This document shows, piece by piece, positions 10,830 through 22,450 of a DNA stretch of 64,000 nucleotides (position 1 is its first letter; each line of letters starts with the position of its first letter). Position numbers and translations under genes: made by a program. The notes under the pieces are model-generated. The model was not told the DNA's origin. It did not search any database and saw only the letters and a list, made by a program, of their open reading frames with translations. The stretch comes from Eutypella sp. D-1 (Eukaryota > Ascomycota > Sordariomycetes > Xylariales > Diatrypaceae): contig JAJTTP010000008.1 in the NCBI GenBank assembly GCA_023313575.1, positions 1,798,001-1,862,000 of the forward strand, given 5' to 3'.

Positions 10830-11604
10830 ACGCCCAAGGCAACATCGTGTGGGTCAGAGGTTATCTCAGTCAAACACCCCCTTATCCTTTGTAAATATTC
10901 TGCTGTACATATTGCCTAGGGATTCCGGTTATCTTCGTGTATATACACTTACCGCCTTGCAACAGGCTTTTCAAGACTTCAATATCTGCCCCAAAGACGT
11001 GCGAATAACATAAAATCGGTTACGTCTTATCAAGGCATGTTGACTTGGCTCTCGGCAATTGCCGTGACGAAACAGATTCGCCCGCAACTCCATATTGACA
11101 CATAGCTTGAGATTGCGATCGAGCTATTATGCAAATAAGCTGACATTAATAGAAATCATGCAAAAGGTTTGGGCAGTTATGGCTCGCATGGCGCTACCTG
11201 TGTGTGATGTAAAAACTGGTGGAACGTTGTCCTGCCGCTCCATACATAGTAGAAGGATCAGTCTCCCTAGTACAAAGTAGGATCGCGGCTCCGCTGCCCT
11301 AACGAACGTGCTACGGGGTCTAGAATGAGAGCTCTATTGGTTATTAGAATCATACTTATGCGGGATCCAGTCTGCAGGCGGGGGCGAAGTTATAACATCA
11401 ATTCGCTAACTCTTCCCCTCTCCCACAAAATGTCGGAGTACGATGTGACGGTTCCATCCGAGATCACCACCGGATGCCCACTCTCACATAACATCAGTGT
11501 CGGTTGCGTTCAAGTCCTTATAAGAGAAGGCACCGCGACTCATTAAGACAATCAGCACATGCACCATTTCTACCACCGTCTTAGAAGTGCGCACTCCAAG
11601 AAAA
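10830..11604. other. Intergenic region, chitinase to SDR
   Basis: This holds the 3' end of the chitinase gene and the promoter of the dehydrogenase. A weak TATAAGA lies at about 11519, 86 bases before the SDR start. Nothing else is recognisable. Confidence 0.55.
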
Positions 11605-12459
11605 ATGACAAAAGTCACAGAGAAGTTCAACGGAGGAGTTGCCGTGATAACCGGCGCGGGTGCAGGTATCGGAGCCAGCATTGCACGACGATGCGGTGTT
11701 TTGGGGATGACCGTAATCGCGACCGACGTGTCATCAGCAAGGGCCGAAGAGACTGCGTCCAAGATACGGGAAAACGGCGGGAAGGCGGAGGCCAAGATGG
11801 TGGACGTCTCCAATCCCGAAGAGCTCGATCGCCTTGCCGAATACGTCTTCGATCGCCACGGCAGTGTTCGTCTACTCGTCAATAACGCGGGCATCGAGAC
11901 ATTGGGATACTCGTGGGAGATCTCCGCTGCGCGATGGGAGAAGACATTGAATACCAACGTTCATGGAGTCGTGCACGGCGTGCGAGCCTTCGTACCCAAG
12001 ATGCTGGCCTCCGGCCAGGAGTGCTGGATCACCAATGTATCATCACCGGCCGCTTTCAGTCAAATCCCATTACAGACGGCCTACGTAATGACCAAGCACG
12101 CCGTGCAAGCCTTATCTGAGTGCTTGTTCCTCGAGATGCAGGTCAAAAAGGCGCCGATTCACGTCTCCTGCGTCATCCCGGGGCTGCTCAAGACCAGCAT
12201 CTTCGAACCCGAGGCTGGAGAGGGAGAGCCGGAGGGAGCTTCCTTGTTTCGGAATTTGATGCGCGAGGGGATGTATTCTGCCGGCATGGATGTGGATGTA
12301 GGTTGCGAGCGCATCGTGGACAGCATCGCCGCCAATCAGTTCTGGGTCGACTCACAACCGGAGATCACGGCGGACTTCCTCACAAGACGTGCTGCATTCC
12401 TTCAAGACAAACAGGAGCCTGTTGTTCCTGAGCTTTTGAAACAGATGATGGGACTATGA
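11605..12459 (+). CDS. Short-chain dehydrogenase/reductase (classical SDR)
   Basis: A single exon gives 284 residues from the ATG at 11605; an in-frame ATG at 11587 would add six residues. The Rossmann motif TGAGAGIG lies at about 17-24, NNAG at 93-96, the catalytic Ser near 146 and the YxxxK pair at Tyr160/Lys164. These show an NAD(P)H-dependent oxidoreductase acting on an alcohol or ketone. An Asp after the second strand (residue 41) suggests NAD(H) preference. The substrate is unknown. No biosynthetic core gene lies nearby, so there is no support for a secondary-metabolite role. Confidence 0.88.
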   Translation: MTKVTEKFNGGVAVITGAGAGIGASIARRCGVLGMTVIATDVSSARAEETASKIRENGGKAEAKMVDVSNPEELDRLAEYVFDRHGSVRLLVNNAGIETLGYSWEISAARWEKTLNTNVHGVVHGVRAFVPKMLASGQECWITNVSSPAAFSQIPLQTAYVMTKHAVQALSECLFLEMQVKKAPIHVSCVIPGLLKTSIFEPEAGEGEPEGASLFRNLMREGMYSAGMDVDVGCERIVDSIAANQFWVDSQPEITADFLTRRAAFLQDKQEPVVPELLKQMMGL

Positions 12460-13010
12460 TCTATTTCTAGGTACATTCTAAACACATCGTTCAACGGATG
12501 GGACGACCACTACAAGAGCTTCTTCGTTTCTTTGAAGAGACAGTGCTGGGGATTTGCCGCGGGGTTGCGCACAGTTTCACGAACAGGGGGGCAAAAGGGG
12601 TTGCCCGCCCCACCTCGACTGTCTACATAAAGTGTGCTAGTCTCAGCCTTGAAGAGCCCTACTCGGCATGGGATTCAGCGAGCGTTATCATTTCAATGCT
12701 TATTACAAGATACATGCATTTTAATTTTGAAGACAGCGGTATATTGAAAATGAAAATGGGCACTCGTGCGTTCTGGCTTGTGGGGTTTCACATACTGCCC
12801 TTCTTCCTCGCCCGGTCGCAATATTGTGCGACGTTTAGATGACAGTTAGGTCATTTAGAATCACAATTCTCATGTGCTTAAAGATCTTCAATTGGCTTCC
12901 CGTCCTCTAGGTCGTGTATCTCCGGAATTGTTTGAATGGGTGTTAATAGATTTATTAGAAACGGGTAGGTTGGGCTGTGGTTCCGTTATGATTCCTTTCT
13001 ACCTCCCTAC
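12460..13010. other. Convergent intergenic region
   Basis: This is the 3' space between the SDR and the SnoaL-like gene. It includes GGTAGG-type motifs near 12965 and 13005. No gene is seen. Confidence 0.55.
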
Positions 13011-13556
13011 CTAACTGATCATCGTTCTGACTGCCCCAAGACCATCATCCGACTTTCCCCCCTCTACTTCCGCTTTCTTTTTCAGTGCCCTAGCCATCAG
13101 ACCCTTAAAGTCCTCAGACACCTTACTATCGAGGAATTCGATAACTCTCTCGACCTTTTCGCCACTGTGATCCATGAACAGCACGAAGATATACTCGCCC
13201 CTGAAGTCCCACTCATCTTCATTTCCATCCCTCACATCCTTCACATGTTCATGAAACTCCGTCTTTGAGTCCGCCCACACGACAACCTGCCGCAGGGTCG
13301 GGTTTGGCCAGATCTCCTTGGCGCGCACGGGAAAGCCGCGCAGTAGGCCGCGCATGCCGTCCATGTACTCCGCGAAGTACGTTCGGCTCATGGGGCCGTT
13401 CTTGGAAATCCCCATAGACGCCGGCGCCATAGTATGGTCATAGTTCTCGGTTGTGATGGCGAGTACGGCGGCTGAGTCGAGTGTTGCAAAGATTTGGAGG
13501 TAGCTGTTGGCTGTGGCGAGAAGGGTCTCGGCTGACGGTTGAGGTGGGGATGCCAT
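13011..13556 (-). CDS. SnoaL/NTF2-like fold protein
   Basis: A single exon gives 181 residues. The helical start with a YLQIFATLD stretch, the Asp/His pair in the following loop and the later alternating beta strands (VVVWADSKTEF, GEYIFVLFMD, VIEFLDS) fit the SnoaL-like or NTF2-like superfamily. These small alpha+beta barrels act as isomerases, cyclases or binding proteins. There is no signal peptide, so it is likely cytosolic. Family members in moulds are often linked to polyketide or aromatic metabolism, but nothing here ties it to a pathway. Confidence 0.72.
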   Translation of the reverse strand: MASPPQPSAETLLATANSYLQIFATLDSAAVLAITTENYDHTMAPASMGISKNGPMSRTYFAEYMDGMRGLLRGFPVRAKEIWPNPTLRQVVVWADSKTEFHEHVKDVRDGNEDEWDFRGEYIFVLFMDHSGEKVERVIEFLDSKVSEDFKGLMARALKKKAEVEGGKSDDGLGAVRTMIS

Positions 13557-15141
13557 TTTGGGTAGGTATCTTAGTGATGTCGTCCGATAGCCTGGTTCGC
13601 TGGCACTTCAATAGTGATGGTGATAACAATATTGATGATATTGTTAAAGGCACTGTTCTACGAGATTGGCCTTGGATCTGAGGCACCTGTGTAGCTCTTG
13701 GATCTTAAATACTACAGGGCCCTATTTTCATGCTGCGGGAATAGGGGTTAAAGATTACAAAGTCCGTTCATTCGGGACACGATCGCCGAGAAGGAATCAC
13801 CCTTGTTGATGAAGTCAAACCTGGTATAATTCGGCACCATTCCCACTTGCGCCGATGTTGGCATAGAAACCCTGTTCCCGATAGTGATAGTGATCGTGGC
13901 CAGCCTGGTGTCGGTACCGACAACCCCCCACATACCCAGACCTAGCCCCCAAAGAGACGTCCAACCCGTCCCAGAGAATGGTTCGGCTGGGCTACAAATA
14001 AATGCGCGCTCGAGGAGATCATATTCGAGGAACAGTTTGACCGCCTTCCTAATGCTAAGGCGCAATCTGAGGCGATTATCGTGCGCAAGTGAGGCCCACC
14101 GATTGGCTGGTACACGACCGTTCCGTCACCCGACTTCCATCTCATATAGCGTATGGTTCTGACATTCAAGGTGGTGTTTCTAGATAGGGAATAATCTAAG
14201 GCCCTGTGTGTAATGTTTTGTTGCGAGGCTGTAGCCTGTAGTTGCCGAGCTGCAACGTCGGGTTGGGCTTGAGGTCGGAGCGACATTGACCTCGCTCCCG
14301 CTGTGGACGAATAAAATTCTGGGCATAATTACCTACGAACGTCAGCACGTGGAGATGATCGGACACTTGGTCAGGTATTTCAGGGCTGGTATTAGACAAT
14401 AGCTGGCTACTGCGGCTCTGCGCTCAGCTACCACCTACCAAGCTTTCATGGCCTGTTCAGGTGGGGGCCGTGGGGCCACTATTCAGGGGGATAATCGGAC
14501 ATAGTGGAGCTAGGCTTAGGTCCGGAGATCGCTTAGGATCCTGCGGTAGTAGATCCTTCGTTCTTTACTTATGGACTTGTCCTTATGTATGACAACATGG
14601 CACTATGATCTTCTGGGCACGAGATGAGGAATAGCGAAGAGGGGTAGTCGGGCTGAGTCTGTAGATCTGCTGCCCCACCCCGGCTTCTCAGCCACTGCGA
14701 GTCTTGCATGCTTACTCAACCCCTTGCCCCTGACAATAAGGGTTCTGCCTTGAAAGCCTGGGGGAATATATGTCCATCACAGCTTGTTAGCTCTATATGA
14801 GAGGTATGATTCATAAGCCTCCACAGTTCCCATGCTGTCAGCATTATAACATTTGACTTAATTCTCCAATGTACTAAATGCGGCTTCCCGTCAAGTACAG
14901 GCAAAATAGGCCAGCAAGAAAATTTCAAGCACTTTATCATTGACTTGGTTAAATACAGATGCATCTTCAAACGAGCGAGAGTGGTAACACCCTTGATACA
15001 CCCAGCATCCTGTTGAAGGGAGGGGATGGACCAGGGTAATGCGAACAGAAGACCCAGCATCTTGTTGAAAGAAACTGAGGTGAACTTCTGAGCAAGATCA
15101 TCTGCGCTATTTCACGATAGTTAAGTCATTCTCTTGGCTCC
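13557..15141. other. Intergenic region with weak minus-strand coding traces
   Basis: Minus-strand open frames at about 13748-14286 and 14716-15060 are longer than most chance frames. They have no recognisable domain, and the 13748 frame has no ATG start. They may be gene remnants. The rest holds nothing I can support. Confidence 0.45.
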
Positions 15142-16622
15142 CTAGTTTCGTCGCTCGAGCTTCCGGGGTTGTTTCGCTTGATCCTTCGGCGCGGTAGCAC
15201 CAACTAATCCAGCTTTCTCGTCTCGAGGGTTCGGGGGGTCGAGGGGCAAGTGGAGTCCAAGTCGCTCGCGCGTAGAATACGTGGCGATATTTCCGTCTGG
15301 GTCGGCCTCCGTCACGAGCTCCTTGCGGCGGGTGTCAACGAGAAGTCGAATGAGATCGGGTCGCATGTAATGGCCGCCATAATCGATCACCGCTTTGGGA
15401 ATGTGGGCCTCGTTCAGGTCGATCTAATAGAGCACGTATCTATGAGACATTGAAGTTTTCGGAAGGTTGAGCGGGTATTAGACTTACATCAGCAGTTAGC
15501 AGACCCACGAAGTCCTTGTCAGCTCGCGCGACGCAGGTGCCGTCCGGAGAGTAGATGCGCGACCAGATGTTGTAATGCTCTATGTCTGTCTCGCTCTCCT
15601 TACCGGGTGGTGTGGCCAGCTTGAGTCCCTCTGCCGAGATTCGCTGGAATGGAGCCAGAACCCAAGTGCCCGTTTCGATGGCATAGGCAGGGGTGATAAT
15701 GTCAGCCCATTGCTCGCCGGTGTTAGTAGCTGGGTCTGGATGCTTCCTAACGCGCTCGCCGGTAGCAAGAGGCCATCCGGCCACGTGGATTTGCTCGCCA
15801 CAAGAGACGTTGAGAGATTTCATAAAAGGGTTCATGTTCTCCCAGCAGTTCAGCTGTCCGAGGCGACCGATGTCAGTATCAGTAACGGACATGAAAGTGT
15901 CGCCTGAGCCGTCTCCGTACACCAGCTTTTCGACGTGGCTCGGCTTGATCTTGCGTCTATGGTTGATGACTTCTCCACTCGGTGCAATGAGAACCTGCGC
16001 GAGGAAGCACGTGCTATAGTCGATCTCAGAAAACCCCAAGGAAACGTAGCTGCAATACAATATTAGCTAGAATGCTCTTCCCCCAAACAGCGTCACTCGG
16101 AGACGACGAACATTTGGTTCTCTCGAGCCGCATGTCTGATGCGTCGCATCTCTTCCGAATCAACTTTCAGACTATTCTCACGGTATGCTCTGATGAGGGG
16201 AAGAGATTCAAGATAAGTGACCTATAATCGGTTTAATAAGTCACGGTGGCGTCGCCGAGGCTCTGTGCCTACCTTCCACAGCCAGAACGGGTATCCTGGA
16301 ATCCCTGTTCGCGTGTTAACGGATACGAGCAGTGGTCATACAAGGCCACGGACATACATGTCTCAGGGAAGCCAACTAGCTTGCAGCCAGCTTTCCCAGC
16401 TTCATTGATCCAATGGATGGTCTTCTGGACCGCGAGCTCAAGATTGAACCACTAGATAGCATTAGTGACTCATACCATGGATGGTCTCGCACCAGTAGTT
16501 GCTGGGCTTGACATACACCGGGCTCATCGACGACCTGCAAGACAATGTCAGATTGGGATCTCTCGTAGATGCGGGGGCAAGCTTACCGCTGCAGCCTTGT
16601 ACTGGGAAATATGGGCAGGCAT
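15142..16622 (-). CDS. Nitrilase superfamily enzyme (aliphatic nitrilase/cyanide hydratase type), seven exons
   Basis: Exons are 16622-16587, 16534-16517, 16451-16358, 16304-16273, 16221-16097, 16049-15488 and 15423-15142, giving 382 residues. All phases close across six short introns. Exon 2 is only 18 bases and exon 4 only 32. The C-N hydrolase triad is present: Glu48 in GFPETW, Lys135 in HRRKIKP and Cys170 in [11 protein letters not shown]. The length and surrounding motifs fit branch-1 nitrilases, which hydrolyse nitriles or hydrate cyanide. Such enzymes help fungi detoxify cyanogenic plant products. The C-terminal tail is Pro/Lys/Arg-rich. The exact substrate cannot be told. The exon 5 donor (GTGACG) is the weakest site. 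Confidence 0.88.
16517..16534 (-). other. 18-base microexon of the nitrilase gene
   Basis: Six codons (VVDEPG) are flanked by a TTGCAG acceptor and a perfect GTATGT donor. Including it joins the KAAA end of exon 1 to the WFNL start of exon 3 and recreates the conserved nitrilase N-terminal strand. Skipping it would stay in frame and delete six residues. Confidence 0.75.
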
Positions 16623-17971
16623 TATGGCTTATTTCTTCGTTGTTCAAGAGAGAGTGGCTCAATGTGCCTGTGAATGTGGTTCGAGGTATTCAAGATAACC
16701 AGAATGCCTTTCTGGGAGGAATCGACTCGTCCAGTCCATTGCGCGTCGAGACACTTATATAGACGTGCCGCGCACCTCATTTCACAGCATCAACCCAGCG
16801 AACCCCTAAAGATGTGATATCGGACATACGCGCCCTCACTATAGACGTCCATGATCGACTTCCATCAGTCCGTCCCATGGTTCCGGCCGGTTGGATGAGC
16901 TGGGATTGAAAGCTTCAATTGCCTCTGATTTGATAATTCTCATATAAGCCTCCAAATGATTTGAATTATCGTGCTTGTAGTCCCCTTCGGTGTTTGGTGT
17001 TGATGTCACTTAGCCTTTCGACCAAATCCCGGGGAACGTTTCGGGGGCTGCGATTAGGACTGGCAGCTGTTATATGTATGACATAGCAGGATGCAGTTGC
17101 AATATAAGGCTGCAGCCCGGGGCATCTAGACCCCCATTGGAGTAGATTACCGGCGAAAATCCGGCTTCACCACTGCGGTCCCATGTCGCCTCCAACTTCA
17201 CCCCTAATGCCATATCCTACGCCGTCACCTCCGCCCCCTCTAACATCATGACCAACACCACCTTGTCCACGTCGCCTAGACTTTATTGATAAGGTCGCGT
17301 ATGCACTTTATAGCTAATAACCGAAATCCCCGTTCGCGCAAGCGGTAGTAGACTTCCTATACATAGAGTATACTCGTCCCGAGAGGGAGGCGCGGTGAAA
17401 CCGCTCCAGATTATCCGGTTCGAGCCGATACAAAGCGGCGAATTGATTGACTCGGTTCAGAGCTCAAAATGGGAGAATTGGGAGCGCAGCCTCTTAATCG
17501 TGCAATTATATGGCAACACCTTCAATCGCACAGATAGTGTACCACACGGTAGGTGCCGACAGTGTTACATAAGTCCCTAACACCTAACTATTCGCACTTG
17601 CGGGGTCCCGAGCGGGGGCTGAGGAGGGTATGCTTACCAATCCCTTTCCCCATCCACGTCCATCGTAATCGTTGTTACTATTACCTGATCGCGAAGTTCC
17701 TGCGTCCCCGAGAAATTGAACTAACGGCAATAAAGGGAGTTAAGCTGGAAACGCGAGGATGGGCTAGGTAGAAGAGCATGCTGGACTAAAGATGACCCTA
17801 TGTCCCAAGGCAGAAACTTAGGGATGTTGAAAATTCCCCATTGGACCTGAAACCAAGATGCAGATAGGCAAAACTGAATGTAGCGGCTTTGAATTTGATG
17901 ATCAAGTACCTGAAATCTTGGAGCAGTCTATCGGAGATATATACATAGGTTTGGGCGTACACACAGCATCG
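16623..17971. other. Intergenic region, nitrilase to thioesterase
   Basis: It contains the nitrilase promoter and the 3' side of the thioesterase. Small frames show no domain. A GGTTCGAGCC sequence near 17418 resembles a tRNA B box but no tRNA folds around it. Confidence 0.5.
16754..16761 (-). promoter_or_regulatory. TATA box of the nitrilase gene
   Basis: TATATAAG on the minus strand lies about 132 bases before the nitrilase ATG. The position fits a core promoter and supports the chosen start. Confidence 0.55.
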
Positions 17972-18882
17972 TCACAGCTTCTCCGCAGGTGGATCCGTAT
18001 TCACCTTACCGTGCTCGCAAACCGCCAGCACAGGGCCCTCCTTGACACTCTCCCCGTCGTCCTCCACGAGCCTCATGACGCCACGGACGGTGCACAGCTT
18101 GCGGCCGACCTGAAGGACCTCGCACTCGACGTTGACTTGTGAACCGGCGGGCACCGGCCTCAGGTAGGTGACGTTGAGGGTGCGACTGACGCCCATCCAC
18201 TGCCAGAAGCCGGGGCGGGCGACCAGGCCCAGCGGCATCGACGTGCACAAGTCGAAGATGGTGGCCGTGCACCCGCCGTGCAGGTTTCCCAGCGCGTTGC
18301 AGTGCACCGGCTGCACGACGAACCGGAAAGTGATGCGCGGGTGCGGTAGCGATGCCGAGTGCGATACCATGCTTAGATGAGGCAGGATACTCGCGGTCCA
18401 ATCCTGCAGTGACGAGCGTTAGCTGCGGGGTTCATTCGGTCGGGCTATTGAGAGATAACGGGTCCGAAGTGGGGCCGGGGCAACAAAACCCGGGGGTTTG
18501 GTGGCCGGGCAGCCGGGTAGAGTGGAGCATAGTTATGGAGCGGAACGGGAGCGGCCATTGAACATTGCGTGTTCCTCACCCATCTCAGGCAATAGCCTCC
18601 ATTACCGCCACGGGGCCGATGAAACGCGATATAAATAAATCGACGCGCGAGCCAGAAACGGAGTTTGCACCATCGGCCATTGGGGTTGCCGTCACATCAC
18701 ATGCGCGAATTGAGCTTACGTACATGGTTTTCGGCATCCTTTTGTGTTTCGAGGTAGTACTTCAAATAAAGCTGGACTCTCTCGATGCCAGGGTCGACAT
18801 GGTTCAGATCGGCGACGCCTTTGGCGCTCGCACCCATCTTCGAGAGCGAGCTTTCATCCTTGCCAGATGATGACTTCGCCAT
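17972..18882 (-). CDS. Hotdog-fold acyl-CoA thioesterase (PaaI/ACOT13-like)
   Basis: Two exons, 18882-18724 and 18403-17972, are joined by a 320-base intron, long for this window, and give 196 residues. The GTACGT donor and CTGCAG acceptor keep phase 0. The core carries the GNLHGGCTATIFDLC motif on the central hotdog helix, followed by strands with LNVTYLRPVPAGSQV, as in fungal PaaI/ACOT13-type thioesterases that hydrolyse acyl-CoA to free acid and CoA. The N-terminal 50 residues are Ser/Lys-rich and polar. The location could be cytosolic, peroxisomal or mitochondrial; there is no clear C-terminal PTS1. Confidence 0.85.
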
Positions 18883-19734
18883 GTAGTGCGTTATGTGATT
18901 AATCCTGGTGGCGGGTTAACGAGATGTGGCCGATGAGATGAGCACTGAAATGATTTTACTCAGTAAAAATCGTAAGGTGACGGATATAGTGTCAGCCCAG
19001 TGTAGACGAATGAACTTGGTGCACGGGTTGATGATAAAAAAAAAATGATGATTGCTCATCAACAATACCTGGAAATACTTGGTCAACGGCATTTTGACTA
19101 CTGCTGACATGCCGCGGTTCAGGATGAATTACCTAGGTCCACCCGTACTCGCACTTGTGCTTGGAGAGCCTTAACACTAATTAGGACAAGGGTCACTAAG
19201 CAGAGAACTAGACAGCACCTGGGCATACATAGTTTACAGGACGTATCCACTATATAGGTATATAATAGCTAGGTCAGCCAGGGGAAGATATGGATCTAAA
19301 ACAGTTAGCTAACTTCCTCTCAACCTTTATATCTAGATGTATTTTGTAAGGAGGGATTGTTTACTATTCTTGATGTCTTTGTTATTTCTCTTTCTTGCTG
19401 TATGCGATAGAATTTAGTCGGTCTACGTTATGCCGAGATCAAAATCTCACCAATTGAATAACTTCATTTCTACTTCTCGCGCACAGAGGTCCACATAAGA
19501 CTTGTACCGTGGCCTTCTATATTTTCAGCCCTGGAATTTAGTCATTTGGATGATAAGTACTATGTGACATGACCCCAAGTAAATTGTGGACGAGTCCCCT
19601 GTACTTCGCAGTCTTGGGCACACTCATAAGCGCTAATGCGCCTTTAAACACATCTGGTTTCCAGTATAAGCCATGGTCCTTTAAAAATCATAACCCCTCA
19701 TCACAGCATACATCTACGCGCTAATCATACAGAA
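18883..19734. other. Divergent thioesterase/HET promoter region
   Basis: This lies between divergent start codons. It is somewhat AT-rich with T/A runs (for example around 19036). No gene or clear control element is seen. Confidence 0.5.
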
Positions 19735-22082
19735 ATGGAAGAATCCAATCTCGTCACCCAGCTTTGCGGTAGCTGCCGTAGCGGCCTGAAATTCCCTATC
19801 TTGAGCCGTCTTTTGATGGCGACTAGTGATCGTTCACCTGGCGATAGTGACCGGTCAACACGGAGGAGCGCAAGGCTATGTACTAAGCAGCTTGCGAGTT
19901 TCATTCCCACGACGGCAACCTCTGTCGAATTTCCCTTTCGTCGTGACGACACCTTACCCAACCTACCGAATCTAGCCGCTTTTGCAGACGCCGGCTGTGA
20001 GTTTTGTCGCTTTCTCAGAGACGGCATTTTGTCAGAACGAGCAGGCTTCGTAAATAGGGCTACACGGGATGAGACAATTTATGACGTATCCTTAACACTT
20101 CGAGTCTCTTGGTTGATCGATCCATTGAAGCAAGGCAAGGCTACTGCTGCAACTTGGCTATTGCAGTTCGTAGCTGAGTCTTACCAGTATTGGCATCAGG
20201 ATGAAGATGGTTGAGTGTTATCACCGTCATAGTTCATAGGTCATGATATCTAACCAACTTGCAGAGAAGCGGAGGGTTCTTCGGGCCTTCATCTGCTGGC
20301 CCATAGGATCGCAGACAGGTAACAAAGCGTTACCATTGAGGAAGGTCGGTCACAATTTAAGTTGCTAACAATCCTCCAACAGGCCACATTCGGTCAATAT
20401 TCAATATTCCAAAGCCTATCGCTCAAGATTCCTTGGCAGAGGAGCCCCTAGCATTCATGAAAATAAATATCGATAGGTGTTTCTCAAGCTGTAAGCATAC
20501 CAATTCAATCGACCATGAATTTCTACCATCCAGGCTGGTGGCCCTCACAGGGCCTACTTTAAGAATCATATATCCCCATGTAGGCCGCCGTGAGAGACGG
20601 GATAGCCGATACGTCACACTGAGCTACTGCTGGGGCAATCCTGAGCAAGCATCCTCTCAACTAAAATTGACAAGCACAGTACAAAAACGTCTAGAATCAG
20701 GATTTACTGTCGATGAGTTAGCACCGATTCAGAGGGACGCTATCAGAGTAGCGCAAGCCCTTTCTATCCCTTTCATCTGGATCGATGCACTCTGTATAAT
20801 GCAGGACAATCGCCGGGATTGGGAGCAAGAATCAGCTACCATGGACAGAATATACGCTAGCTCCTACGTAACCTTTTGCATCTTGACTTCGAACTCATGC
20901 CAAGATGGGTTCGTAGAGAGACCAAATCATCCCGGACGAATCAGACTTCCGTATGATCCTACCACCGCAGCGAGTGGCGAGTCTTACGAACTTGGACATG
21001 GTGCTATCTACGAGGACCCTGCCATTTCCAGCTGGAACGAATCCGACTTGGAATCCAACGCGTGGAATACGCGTGGGTGGACTTTCCAAGAGAAGCTCAT
21101 GTCGACGCGGAGGCTGTACTTCGGAAATGCCGGTCTGCATTTCTCCTGCAGCAACCGCCTGTCGTCCGAATACAGTGGAGTCGAGCAGGAGCCGCAGTCA
21201 CTGATGCTTCATAATATCCTGAATCTCCGAAATCCGTCTTCATTGTACCAGGCCTGGTATAACCACATCGCTAAGCCATACTCTACTAGGAGACTGACGT
21301 ACATGCCCGACACCCTTTCCGCTATTTCAGGATTGGCGCGGCATTTTGCGAGATTGACCGCCGATCAGTATGTGGCAGGACTCTGGAGGCAGGACCTCCT
21401 ACATGGGCTTTTTTGGGTCCTTCATCATCCACCACATGATTCACTGGCGAATCTCGTGGAGTCTATTATCCATCCTCCCCTCTATATCGCTCCGTCTTGG
21501 AGCTGGGTTGGAAGGGGCCAGCTATCTTTCTTCTTGCGAGGTAGGCGGGATTTGCTGTCCCGATTGACCGCGCAGAGAGCTCAACTTGAATGCGATGACC
21601 TGTGGGCAAATGTCACACCAGGCGGCTACGACGAATTCGGGGCCATTTCCGAAGGTATCCTTACTCTCGAAACGCGCGTGTGCCCCCTGGAATTGGGACA
21701 GTACGTTTGGGGACCCCAGTCTGCTGATACGCATATCGGTGATTACCACCTTGAACGGCCTGGCCAGCCTCCAAAGACCTTTTCATGCTATCTTGACTGG
21801 GAGCCACGGGTAACGGGGACGGAGGCTTGGGCTCGCGAGATTACCATGGCTCTTGTGGGGAGTGTGAAAAAGGATCCTTCGGACTCCTCCAACAACTCGT
21901 CCGGAAACTCTCCAATGCTAGCAGAACCATTTGGCCTTCTACTCTACCCAACTCCTGTGGCGGCTCGTTATATTAGGGTGGGACTGTTTGGGCCTACCGC
22001 TCGACGCCTTGGGGACAATCAGGAACGCTTGCGTTTGGAGGACTTTATGAGTTATGCAAAGCAATCCGTAACGATCATATAG
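19735..22082 (+). CDS. HET-domain protein (heterokaryon incompatibility family)
   Basis: Three exons, 19735-20209, 20265-20318 and 20383-22082, give 742 residues. The N-terminal region has CxxC pairs near residues 11-14 and 88-91, a common feature before HET domains. The HET domain follows with its three blocks in order: YVTLSYCWG (about 253-261), FIWIDALCIMQD (about 307-318) with the following DW..ES..M..IY stretch, and NTRGWTFQE (about 405-413) with RRLYF. HET domains are TIR-related effectors that trigger cell death on self/non-self contact between hyphae. The C-terminal 300 residues are unassigned. The gene converges on an NLR gene 368 bases away, which suggests a shared allorecognition role. 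Confidence 0.93.
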
Positions 22083-22450
22083 TGATGTCTCGGCCTACGT
22101 AATGATAGCCTTCTGTACTATTTACCTTTCTCTGGTCCTAATAAGTATATTGATGCCTAGACTTCGTCGAACTGAATGTCACGTAGGTTGTGAGCATCTA
22201 GACCAGTGGAGCCCCCCACTCGTAAAAGGGCGCTACAAATAGGGGTAAACGCCCCACATTTTACGGTGGTACATCTTAGATCTGTTAGAACAATATTCAC
22301 GAGCATCCGACAGAGCCAGGACACGAAGCAAACCGTGCGTGAAGTAGGTCGCCGCGGCGTCCTGGTATCGAGCGCAAGTGAGCAATGATGGTATTCATAA
22401 ACCAGCTGTTCCCCTAACGCCTGAACTCCAGATTATAGTATGACTCTTAG
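22083..22450. other. Spacer between HET and NLR genes
   Basis: This is the 368-base tail-to-tail spacer. It must hold both 3' ends. No repeat or further gene is seen. Confidence 0.6.

Noticed and set aside
11605..13556. SDR plus SnoaL-like protein as the edge of a polyketide cluster
   Set aside because: No polyketide synthase, NRPS, terpene synthase or cluster regulator lies within the surrounding region.
14716..15060. 114-codon minus-strand frame next to the nitrilase 3' end
   Set aside because: No domain, ordinary chance length and no supporting context.
17330..17435. GGTTCGAGCC like a tRNA B box
   Set aside because: No matching A box at the right distance, and no cloverleaf could be drawn.
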